Shown here: piece after piece, positions 51,836 through 59,691 of the stretch
Position numbering within the stretch: the first letter of the stretch is position 1
How the letters are laid out: every line of letters starts with the position of its first letter
Source of the DNA: Mesorhizobium sp. WSM4311
GTDB lineage: Bacteria; Pseudomonadota; Alphaproteobacteria; Rhizobiales; Rhizobiaceae
Assembly: GCF_002295115.1 (NCBI RefSeq)
Contig: NZ_NSFV01000019.1
Coordinates: forward strand, 44,399-108,398
DNA: 64,000 nucleotides
Reading direction: 5' to 3'
Position numbers and translations under genes: made by a program
Notes under the pieces: generated by a model
The model's database searches: none
Told to the model about the DNA's origin: nothing
What the model saw: the letters and a program-made list of their open reading frames with translations, nothing else

Positions 51836-51975
51836 GTCAAGATCATCATCACCTCGGGCCAGCAACAGCCGGCGCGGACGCTATGCCGAATGGCGGCGTC
51901 TTTCCGCCCAAGCCCTATGCGGCTGTTGCAGCCACCATCCAGGGCCTGCTCGACCAGGAACCTGATTGTTGTCGC
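51836..51975 (+). pseudogene. Frameshifted relic of a response-regulator receiver domain (C-terminal half)
   Basis: Frame 51836-51880 reads VKIIITSGQQQPAR, the beta-4 strand and TSG loop of a CheY-like receiver. After a one-base shift the text continues DAMPNGGVFPPKPYAAVAAT and IQGLLDQ, with the conserved Lys-Pro-Tyr of beta-5. The N-terminal part with the phosphorylated Asp is missing. The remaining 165 bases of this 318-base gene gap (51670-51835) hold no recognisable gene. Confidence 0.6.
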
Positions 51976-51987
51976 AGCCCCAAGACA

Positions 51988-52923
51988 TCAGAGCTTGATT
52001 TCGTGACCGAAAGACCTGACGTCGCTCGCCAGAACCAGCCTGGCATCGTCGGCAACATAGCCGACATAGCGATAGTCACGGATGAAGCTGATGCGCCCTT
52101 CCCGCCACTCCAGCCACATGAAATGGGTTGGCTTCGGGGCCGCCCGATGTTCGAACACCGCGATCACCTCGCGGCCTTCGACCCATGCCGGCTTGAGCCA
52201 CAGGCCCTCGCTCTTGGCATAGATCGTGAAGAACATCCCAACATCGGCCGCACCTGATCGTGACGGGTGCATGGACTGCTGAAGTCTAACATCATCGGCA
52301 AGCAGCGCACGCAAGCCATCCCAGTCGCGCTGGTTGAACAGATCGGTGTAACGGACCACTTTGGCGGAAGCGATGCGCGCATCGGGAAGCCGGCTCGCCT
52401 GGGCGTTGATCTCCCGAAGCCGGGCACGGCCGCGCGACAGGTGCGCTTTCACAGCATCGACCGAAATGCCAAGCAGGGCCGCGATCTCAGCCAGGGGCTC
52501 ATCGAGCACATCTTTCAAGATGATGACGCTGCGCTGGACGACCGGGAGCTCCGCAAAGCGCGACACGGCGGTTTCGATTGCCTCCTTTCGCATCAGCGTC
52601 TCCACCGCATCGGCTTTGCTGTCATCGGCGATTTCAAGCGCCGTCTCGATGGGCTCCGCAACGCGGGTTGCGCGGCTGCGCAGCAGGTCCAGCGCCCTGT
52701 TGTGGGCAATGCGGAACAGCCAGGGCCTGAGCTGTGGCACCGCGCACAGTTCGTCCAGCGCAACGAAGGCCCGGGCAAAGGTGTCTTGCACCACATCCTC
52801 GCCATCGATGACGGAGCCCATCAGGCGCGCGCAATAGCGGTGCAGCTCTGGCCGCAGCGCGGCGGCAAGGGCAAGCAGTCCTTCGCGTCGATCGCGGTCC
52901 ACACCAGGCTCTCGTTCGTTCAA
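51988..52923 (-). CDS. ECF-type sigma factor with C-terminal SnoaL-like domain, second copy
   Basis: A 311-residue sigma factor: region 2 at about 25-90 (LHRYCARLMGSVIDGEDVVQ, DTFARAFVALDEL), region 4 at about 125-180 (LPVVQRSVIILKDVLDEPLA, then ISVDAVKAHLSRGRARLREI), and an NTF2/SnoaL-like domain from 195 (YTDLFNQRDWDGLRALLADD). Its start overlaps the SDR stop (ATGA), so the SDR and sigma are made together. Architecture and partner match the pair at 1-1499, though the sigma sequences differ widely. Confidence 0.93.
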   Translation of the reverse strand: MNEREPGVDRDRREGLLALAAALRPELHRYCARLMGSVIDGEDVVQDTFARAFVALDELCAVPQLRPWLFRIAHNRALDLLRSRATRVAEPIETALEIADDSKADAVETLMRKEAIETAVSRFAELPVVQRSVIILKDVLDEPLAEIAALLGISVDAVKAHLSRGRARLREINAQASRLPDARIASAKVVRYTDLFNQRDWDGLRALLADDVRLQQSMHPSRSGAADVGMFFTIYAKSEGLWLKPAWVEGREVIAVFEHRAAPKPTHFMWLEWREGRISFIRDYRYVGYVADDARLVLASDVRSFGHEIKL

Positions 52924-53678
52924 GCCGCCGCGCCTTCCATGATGGTCACGCCCGCGTCGCCATTGAGGCCGAAGACGACGCCCTCGGCATATTGCGGGTC
53001 TTCCAGCACCGAAACCACCCTGTCACCGAACGACCGGGGCGGCATCGGCGCCCCAAAGCGGGTGACGAATTGTTCCGGCGTGATGCCCATGGAGCCTGCG
53101 TAGGCGCCTGCCGCGGCGTCGCCGGTTCCGGTACCGAGAATCATCTGCCGCGGCAGGATCGCCTGGAAGCGAATGCCGAGCTTCTTCTCCTGCGAGACGC
53201 CATTGGCATATTTGGCCATGAACCAGAGCATGCGCTTGGAGCCGCCATAACCGCCGGACATCTGCGATCCGGTAACGGCAGCACCACTCGATCCCACCAG
53301 CACCCGGCTGCCCGGCTTGAGCGGCAGGTTCAGCGCCGCCTGCAGCCAGTACAGGCCAGCCTTGACGTCGGTCTCCCAGGCGACGGAGAAATCCTCCCAT
53401 CTCAGCTGATCCAGCCGCCCCATCCGGGGTGTGGCGCCAGCATTCAGCACCAGTATGTCAGGGCTGACCTCGCCAAGGATACGATAGGCCGCGTCCTCGT
53501 CCGTGACGTCGGCGGCAATCGTGGCGACCCCGAGCCGCGCGCGGACCGCCTCCAGCGCTTCGGCGCCACGCGCGACGACCGTCACTTGGGCATCATGCTC
53601 GACCAGCGCTTCGACCAATCCCAGGCCAAGCCCACGGCTGCCACCGGTGACCACGATTTTCTTGTCCTTGAGGCTCAT
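52920..53678 (-). CDS. Short-chain dehydrogenase/reductase (SDR)
   Basis: A 252-residue classical SDR: IVVTGGSRGLGLGLVEALVE, the NAG motif at VLNAGATPRMG, catalytic Ser in VGSSGAA and Tyr-x3-Lys in GGYGGSK. It is the first gene of the pair with the ECF sigma factor. It resembles the truncated SDR at the window start in every visible motif. The substrate is unknown. Confidence 0.94.
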   Translation of the reverse strand: MSLKDKKIVVTGGSRGLGLGLVEALVEHDAQVTVVARGAEALEAVRARLGVATIAADVTDEDAAYRILGEVSPDILVLNAGATPRMGRLDQLRWEDFSVAWETDVKAGLYWLQAALNLPLKPGSRVLVGSSGAAVTGSQMSGGYGGSKRMLWFMAKYANGVSQEKKLGIRFQAILPRQMILGTGTGDAAAGAYAGSMGITPEQFVTRFGAPMPPRSFGDRVVSVLEDPQYAEGVVFGLNGDAGVTIMEGAAA

Positions 53679-53768
53679 CGACCCTGCTCCATTGCTTCAC
53701 TGTAGCAAAGACGTTTGAGCATCGGGAAAAGAGTCAGCCCCGCGCCGATCAACCTGTTCGACTACCGC

Positions 53769-54650
53769 CTACTTGTCGCTGTTTTCGAAGGCACCGATGC
53801 CTTGCGCGATGAGGTTGGTGGCCATGACCAGCGAGATGATCGCGGCCGAGTTGAAGACCACCACCCACCATTTGCCGCCGGTGAGGAAGCCGTAGCCGTC
53901 GGCGATCGCCAGCCCCCAATCGGCCGATGGCGGCTGGATGCCGAGGCCGAGGAAGCTCAGCGTCGCGATCGAGAAGAAGGCGTAGCCGAGCCGGGTGATC
54001 AATTCGATCAGGATGGTTTCCCGCACATTGGGCAGGATTTCGAGGAACATGATCGCCAGGCGTCCCTCGCCGGCGAGCCGGGCGGCGCTGACATAGTCGC
54101 GCTCGCGCTGTTCGCGCGTGGCGGTGCGCACGGTGCGCGCCACTAGCGGCGCATAGGCAAGGCCGATGACCGCGATGACGGTGAGGTTTGACGGGCCGAT
54201 CGCCACCAGCGCCATCGTCACCAGCACGATGAAGGGCAGCGACATGACGGCATCGAGCAGCCGTGCGCCGACCGCATCGACCAGGCCGCCGAAGGTGCCG
54301 AGCACCAGGCCGATGACGCTGCCGGCGGCCACGCCCGCCAGCGTCGCCAGTGGCGCCACCAGCAGGATGTCGCGCGAGCCGACGACGATGCGCGAAAGCA
54401 CGTCGCGCCCGAGCTGATCGGTGCCGAACCAGTGCACCGCGTCGGGCGGCGTCATCATCGACAGGAAATCCTCGGCATAGGGGTCGAACGGCGCGAACCG
54501 CGCACCGAACACCGCACAGGCAACCCACAACAGCAGCACCACCGAGCCGATCGCGGTCGACGGCGCCAGATCGGGCAAAGAACCGCGCAGCCGGCCGACC
54601 CAGGAGAGCCTGATGTCACCGCGCATGGGAGACTGGGCGAGATCGGTCAT
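53769..54650 (-). CDS. Peptide-type ABC transporter permease (DppC-like)
   Basis: A 293-residue permease: an N-terminal cytoplasmic lead, six hydrophobic segments, VHWFGTDQLGRDVLSRIVVG (the DppC hallmark) and the contact loop RDYVSAARLAGEGRLAIMFL. The ATG at 54650 overlaps the stop of the first permease (ATGA). Last gene of the operon 59449-53769. Confidence 0.92.
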   Translation of the reverse strand: MTDLAQSPMRGDIRLSWVGRLRGSLPDLAPSTAIGSVVLLLWVACAVFGARFAPFDPYAEDFLSMMTPPDAVHWFGTDQLGRDVLSRIVVGSRDILLVAPLATLAGVAAGSVIGLVLGTFGGLVDAVGARLLDAVMSLPFIVLVTMALVAIGPSNLTVIAVIGLAYAPLVARTVRTATREQRERDYVSAARLAGEGRLAIMFLEILPNVRETILIELITRLGYAFFSIATLSFLGLGIQPPSADWGLAIADGYGFLTGGKWWVVVFNSAAIISLVMATNLIAQGIGAFENSDK

Positions 54651-55618
54651 GGCGCGTTGCGCCGGCGCTGGCGCGGGTCGAGCAGCGCCTGCAGGAGATC
54701 GCCGATCGCGGCCGTCGACACGAAAATCGCAGCCATCACCAGCACGCCGGCCTCGAGCATCGGGAAATCGCGCGCCTTGGCGGCGCTCAGCACCAAATTG
54801 CCGAGACCCTGTATGCCGAACAGCGCCTCGATCACCACCAGCCCGCCAAGCAGGAAGCCGCTTTGCGTGGCGATGACCGCCACCGTCGGCACCAGCGCGT
54901 TGCGCAGCACATGCTTGAACAGCACCTGCGAGGGGCTGAGCCCCTTGAGGATCGCGGTGCGCGTATAGTCCGCGCCGCGCGCCTCGATAACCCCTGCCCT
55001 GGTCATGCGCGCCACATAGCCGATCAGGTTCAGCACCAGCGGCAGCGCCGGCAGGATGAGATAGTAGCTGGACGTCCAGAAACCGGCCCCATTGGGCGCG
55101 GCACCGGTGATCGGAAACCAGGCCAGCCACAGGCCGAAGACCATCAGCAACAGCAGGCCTGAGACGAAATCGGGCACGATCGAGAGCGAGACGCCGGTCA
55201 GCACGATCAGCCTGTCGGCAAGGCTCCCCGAGCGCAGGCCCGCGACGACGCCGGCGCCGATGCCGATCGGCACCAGGAACAGCAGCACGACGCCGGCCAG
55301 TGCCGCGGAGTTCCTGATGCTCGACAGGACGAACGGCGCCACCGGCGCGCGCATCGACAGCGAGTCGCCGAAGTCGCCCGTGATGGCCCGGCTGAACCAG
55401 TGCCAGTACTGCGCAAGAATCGGCTGGTCGGTGCCGAGCTTGCGGTTCAATTCGGCGACCGCCTGCGCATCGGCGAACGGGCCGAGCATGACGCGGCCGA
55501 CATCGCCGGGCAGCACCTGCCCGGCGAGGAAGACCAGCGCGCTGACCAGCCACAGCGTCAACAGCAGCGAGCCTGCGCGTACCGCGAGCGGCCGCGCCAT
55601 CGAGGCGATGCCGCTCAC
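54647..55618 (-). CDS. Peptide-type ABC transporter permease (DppB-like)
   Basis: A 323-residue permease: LLLTLWLVSALVFLAGQVLP, LGTDQPILAQYWHWFSRAIT, and the contact loop GADYTRTAILKGLSPSQVLF. It overlaps the binding-protein gene and the DppC-like gene by four bases each, so the three are translated as a unit. Confidence 0.93.
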   Translation of the reverse strand: MSGIASMARPLAVRAGSLLLTLWLVSALVFLAGQVLPGDVGRVMLGPFADAQAVAELNRKLGTDQPILAQYWHWFSRAITGDFGDSLSMRAPVAPFVLSSIRNSAALAGVVLLFLVPIGIGAGVVAGLRSGSLADRLIVLTGVSLSIVPDFVSGLLLLMVFGLWLAWFPITGAAPNGAGFWTSSYYLILPALPLVLNLIGYVARMTRAGVIEARGADYTRTAILKGLSPSQVLFKHVLRNALVPTVAVIATQSGFLLGGLVVIEALFGIQGLGNLVLSAAKARDFPMLEAGVLVMAAIFVSTAAIGDLLQALLDPRQRRRNAP

Positions 55619-57267
55619 ACGAACGACACCTTGTCGAGCAGCAGATGCGAGATCGCGGTGAAGCGCACGCCCTCCACCTTCGAGGAGACGATGCGGCTGT
55701 ATTGCGAGAAATAGCTGATGATCAGCGGCGTCTCGTCGAGCAGCAAATTCTGGATCTTGCCAGCGGCGAACCGTTGCGCCTGCAGGTCGCGGGCCTTGCC
55801 GTAGTCGATGAGCAGCGCGTCATAGTCCGGACTGTTGAAATGCGCCGCGTTCCAGGCGCCCGAGCTCTTCAGCGTCGCGTTGAGGAAGATATCGGGCGTA
55901 CCGCGATGACCGAAATCGGTGATGCCGAGATTGGAGTCCAGCCATGGCGAGCTGCCGAACGTCGCCGAGCCGTAATAGGCGTCCTGCGGCAGCACGTTGA
56001 GCTTGATGTCGATGCCGGCTTTCCTGGCGAAGTTCTGGATGATCACGGCATAGTCGGGAATGTCGTAGGCGCGTTCGGTAGTCAGCGTCACCTCGAAGCC
56101 GTTGGGCATGCCGGCCTCGCCGAGCAGCCGCTTGGCCCCTGCGATGTCCTGCTTGCGCTGCGGCACGGACGGATCGGCCGACGGGAAGATCGGCGCGAAC
56201 GGCGTGTCGTTGCCGACGACGGCGCGGCCCTTGAGCAGGCCCTTGACCACGGCCTCGCGGTCGATGGTCAGCGCCAGCGCGCGCCGCACGCGCTTGTCGG
56301 TGAACGGCGCCTGGTCGGTCCGCAGATGCGCCGGATCATGCGAGCTGGCCTGCACGCTGAGCAGCTTGAAATTGGGATTGCCTTCGATCGCCAGCTCAAG
56401 CCGCGTGGTCGAGGGGATGACGTCAAGCTGGCCGGCCTGCAGCGCCAGCACCTGCGCCTGCTCGTCGTCGAAGAACTTGATCTCGACGCGGTCGGGCAGC
56501 GCCTTGTCACCCCAATAGTCCGGGTTGCGCACGAAGCTCGCGCCCTGCTTGGGGCGGAAGGACTCCAGCTTGAAGGGACCCGTGCCGTTGAAGGTCCTCT
56601 CGAAATCGCCGGCATAGTCGGCCGGCACGATGACGGCATTGTAGACGTCGGAGGAAACGTAGAACGGGAAGTTGCTGTTCGACTGGTCGAGATCGAAGGC
56701 GACGGTTTCGTCGTCGACGACCTTGGCGCCGCCCTTGGAGAGAATGCCCTTGTAGGCCGACAGCGCCGACGAGCCGCTGGCCGGATCGACCAGCCGTTCG
56801 AAGCTTGCCGCCACGTCCTTGGCGGTTACGGTGCGGCCGTCGTGGAACTTCACGCCGGGCCTGAGCTTGAACGTCCAGCGCCTGGCCGTCTCGTCGGCTT
56901 CCCAGGACAGCGCAAGCTTCGGCTGCAGCCCGTCCTTGGGATCGTCGAGGATCAGGTACTCGCCGACCTGGCTGATCACGCCGATGCTGGCCGGATCGGT
57001 GATCGTGACGGGATCGATCGCCTTGGTCGGCTGGCCGAGCCCGACACGGACCGTGCCGCCAGGCGTCGCCGCGCCTGCCGCGCCCGGTGCGAACAGGCCA
57101 TGCGAGGCGGCAAAGCCGGTGAGGCCTAGAAGTGCCGCGTATTTCAGGAGGTCGCGGCGCTTGAGGAAGCCCTGCGCATATTCGTCGACCGCGACATTCC
57201 AGATGTCGCCGGTATGGCCGCGCGTCGACTGGTTGCGCAGCAAATCGATGTCGGAACGTTTCGTCAT
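55615..57267 (-). CDS. Family-5 (peptide/nickel type) ABC substrate-binding protein with Tat signal
   Basis: A 550-residue protein. A twin-arginine signal (LKRRDLLKYAALLGLTGF) begins only at about residue 35, after an unusual 34-residue polar lead; a later start could be real. The body is SBP_bac_5: TFKLRPGVKFHDGRTVTAKD and ALTIDREAVVKGLLKG. It should bind a peptide-sized or other organic ligand for the DppBC-like permeases. The monooxygenase upstream hints that the ligand is not simply a peptide. Confidence 0.93.
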   Translation of the reverse strand: MTKRSDIDLLRNQSTRGHTGDIWNVAVDEYAQGFLKRRDLLKYAALLGLTGFAASHGLFAPGAAGAATPGGTVRVGLGQPTKAIDPVTITDPASIGVISQVGEYLILDDPKDGLQPKLALSWEADETARRWTFKLRPGVKFHDGRTVTAKDVAASFERLVDPASGSSALSAYKGILSKGGAKVVDDETVAFDLDQSNSNFPFYVSSDVYNAVIVPADYAGDFERTFNGTGPFKLESFRPKQGASFVRNPDYWGDKALPDRVEIKFFDDEQAQVLALQAGQLDVIPSTTRLELAIEGNPNFKLLSVQASSHDPAHLRTDQAPFTDKRVRRALALTIDREAVVKGLLKGRAVVGNDTPFAPIFPSADPSVPQRKQDIAGAKRLLGEAGMPNGFEVTLTTERAYDIPDYAVIIQNFARKAGIDIKLNVLPQDAYYGSATFGSSPWLDSNLGITDFGHRGTPDIFLNATLKSSGAWNAAHFNSPDYDALLIDYGKARDLQAQRFAAGKIQNLLLDETPLIISYFSQYSRIVSSKVEGVRFTAISHLLLDKVSFV

Positions 57268-57312
57268 TGTCAGTCTCTCGTCAATTGGAGGATGGGGGAG
57301 AAAAAGCCGCCG

Positions 57313-58086
57313 TCAGGCCGGCTGGCCGTCGAGATGGATGCGGTCCACCGCTTGCGGATAGAAGGCGATCAGCCCCTTGATCCTGGGCATTTCGTCGATC
57401 GGGTCGCGGTAGCTCCAGGCAATGTCGGGGCGCACCGAACCGTCCTTCAAAAGGCCCGACCAGTAGGAGGCGATGCCCTTGTAGGGACATCGCGTCGTCG
57501 AGTTGGACGCCGTCAGCCGCTCCAGCCGGACATCCTCCGGGCGCAAATAGAAGCGCGTCGGCAGATGGGTCTCGAACAACAGCACCGGCCGGTGGCTGTC
57601 GGCGATGATGTCGCCGTCGAACCAGACCTGCACATGGCTGGAACTGTGCAGCACATCGATGCGCGCATAGGGATCCCGGGCATGGACGAAGACTTCCTCT
57701 TCCTCCTCGAACCACTGGTCGACCGCCTTCCAGGTGAAGGCGATGCGGCCGGCGAGCGGCGCCAGGCTTTCATCCGGGGGTGCCGTGAACGACCACGCCG
57801 CATGGGCGGCGCGCCTGTCGCCGCTGTCGATGTCCCAATAGGCGGCCTCCCCGCCGACGGCGTGCGGCTCGCGATGCAGCGACGGCTTCAGCACCGACGC
57901 ATCGACCGAGGATGGCGGGAAGAAATAGATCGGCAGGAAATGGTTGGAGCGCAGCACCAGCACGTTGCGGCTGTCGGCGATGGTGCGGCCGCCGAACTTG
58001 ACGCGCACACGCTTGGGGCTGTGCAGCACATTGACGAGACGCGGAGCGGTCGCTTCGCGCGGCTGGAGATTAGGGGCTGCGGTCAT
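57313..58086 (-). CDS. DUF427 protein with two domains
   Basis: A 257-residue protein with two copies of the DUF427 beta domain. The first has VRVKFGGRTIADSRNVLVLR; the second has VQVWFDGDIIADSHRPVLLF and ends with TTRCPYKGIASYWSG. The family is poorly understood; relatives appear in operons with oxidoreductases. The ATG at 58086 fits better than 58188. It lies between the monooxygenase and the binding-protein gene on one transcript. Confidence 0.88.
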   Translation of the reverse strand: MTAAPNLQPREATAPRLVNVLHSPKRVRVKFGGRTIADSRNVLVLRSNHFLPIYFFPPSSVDASVLKPSLHREPHAVGGEAAYWDIDSGDRRAAHAAWSFTAPPDESLAPLAGRIAFTWKAVDQWFEEEEEVFVHARDPYARIDVLHSSSHVQVWFDGDIIADSHRPVLLFETHLPTRFYLRPEDVRLERLTASNSTTRCPYKGIASYWSGLLKDGSVRPDIAWSYRDPIDEMPRIKGLIAFYPQAVDRIHLDGQPA

Positions 58087-58096
58087 GGCTGCCTCC

Positions 58097-59449
58097 TCAG
58101 GACACGGCGCGCTGATTGGCGCGCTGCTCGGCGAAGCGGTTGGCGGGGCGGGCAAGGCCGAAGCGATCGCGCAATGTGCCGGGCGCATATTCGGTCGGGA
58201 CGAGGCCGCGCCGCTGCAGTTCCGGCACCACCTGCTCGGCGAAATTCAACCAATCCTCGGGCAGCAGTGGGAACATCAGGTTGAAGCCGTCGGCGGCACC
58301 CGACACGAACCAGTCCTCGAGCTGGTCGGCGATCTGCTTCGGCGTGCCGGCGACCGTCGGCACCGAGCCGCTGTTGGCGAGTTTGCGGGCGATGTCGCGC
58401 AGGCTGAGATTCTGCTTCGACCATTGCTTGACGCGGTTGAGCGAGGTGCGTCCGCCATTGAAGGTGCTCTCATCCGGCAGCGGCGGCAGCGGCCCGTCCG
58501 GCGGATAGGCCGAGAGGTCGATGCCGCTCCAGCTCGACAACAGGTCGATGCCGACCTGGTCGGGGAGAAGCGTCTGCAGATATTCCTGCTTGTCCCGGCC
58601 CTCGGCCTCGGAGGCCGCGACGACAGGCAGGATGCCGGGCAGGATCTTGAAGCTCTCCGGCCGCCTGCCATGGCGCGCCAACCGCTCGTTGATGTCCTGG
58701 CGGTATTTGATGCCGTCTTCCCGGGTGCTGTAGATGGCGAAATGCGCATCGGCATGGGCGGTGGCGAAATTCTTGCCATCCTCGGACGAGCCGGCTTGGA
58801 CGATCAGAGGATGGCCCTGCGGCGGCCGCGACACGTTGAGCGGCCCGCGCACCTTGAAGTGCTTGCCCTTGTGGTCGATCGGATGGACCTTGTCGGGATC
58901 GGCGAAGTAGCCCGTCTCCTTGTCGATAAGGAGCGCCTCGTCCTCCCAGCTGTCCCACAGCGCCTTGACGATATCGAGAAATTCGCCGGCGCGCTCATAG
59001 CGGAAGGCGTGTTCGATATTGCCGTCGCGGCCGAAATTGCGCGCCTCCTCGTCCATCGCCGAGGTGACGACGTTCCACGACGCTCTGCCCTTGCTGATAT
59101 GGTCGAGCGAGGCGAACAGGCGCGCCACATTGTAGGGCTCGCTGTAGGAGCTCGACGCCGTGGTGATCAGGCCGATATGGCTGGTCACCGCGGCCAGCGC
59201 CGACAGCAGCGTCAGCGGTTCGAGGCGGGCGTTGGCGTAGTGCGCGACGCCGCTCTTGACCGAATCCCAGATCGACACGTGGTCGGCGACGAAGATGGTG
59301 TCGATGCGTGCCCGCTCGGCCGCCTGCACCAGCTCGCGATAATAGTCGAAATCGAGCACTTCGCGGCCCGGCGCGCGCGGGTGGCGCCATGCCATGCGGT
59401 GGTCGCCCTGCGGATTGAAGAAGAACGCGCTGAGGATCATGTGCGACAT
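58097..59449 (-). CDS. Flavin-dependent monooxygenase, LLM class (NtaA/SnaA/DszA group)
   Basis: A 450-residue luciferase-like TIM barrel: SAFFFNPQGDHRMAWRHPRA (group hallmark), FVADHVSIWDSVKSG, and NVVTSAMDEEARNFGRDGNI. It needs FMNH2 from a separate reductase and oxidises organosulfur, chelator or similar small molecules in this group. It heads the operon LLM/DUF427/binding protein/permeases, divergent from the ATPase gene. Uptake and oxidation of one compound class is the likely theme; which one cannot be read. Confidence 0.93.
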   Translation of the reverse strand: MSHMILSAFFFNPQGDHRMAWRHPRAPGREVLDFDYYRELVQAAERARIDTIFVADHVSIWDSVKSGVAHYANARLEPLTLLSALAAVTSHIGLITTASSSYSEPYNVARLFASLDHISKGRASWNVVTSAMDEEARNFGRDGNIEHAFRYERAGEFLDIVKALWDSWEDEALLIDKETGYFADPDKVHPIDHKGKHFKVRGPLNVSRPPQGHPLIVQAGSSEDGKNFATAHADAHFAIYSTREDGIKYRQDINERLARHGRRPESFKILPGILPVVAASEAEGRDKQEYLQTLLPDQVGIDLLSSWSGIDLSAYPPDGPLPPLPDESTFNGGRTSLNRVKQWSKQNLSLRDIARKLANSGSVPTVAGTPKQIADQLEDWFVSGAADGFNLMFPLLPEDWLNFAEQVVPELQRRGLVPTEYAPGTLRDRFGLARPANRFAEQRANQRAVS

Positions 59450-59649
59450 CTCTGTTCCTTCCCTGCGGATGCGGAAAACCGCCAGTGCGGCGGCCTGTGG
59501 CCGTGCCCCGAAAATTGTCCAGTCAGCGAAAGTTAGATTGCGCCCGCGCTTAATTCGAGTAATTTTATAGAGATTGTTTCATATGAAAGCGGAAGCGATT
59601 GCCCCTGATCGCGGCGCGCGCAGAAAGTGGTTTCCGGTCGTCCCCCCTG

Positions 59650-59691
59650 TCTTCGGTCTTGCCAACAATGTCTTCGGTTTTGCCAACAATG
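59650..59691 (+). repeat. 21-bp tandem duplication at the start of the ATPase gene
   Basis: TCTTCGGTCTTGCCAACAATG (59650-59670) is followed at once by the same 21 bases with one C-to-T change (59671-59691). Each copy ends in an in-frame ATG, so the repeat doubles the candidate start and adds seven residues. Confidence 0.85.
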
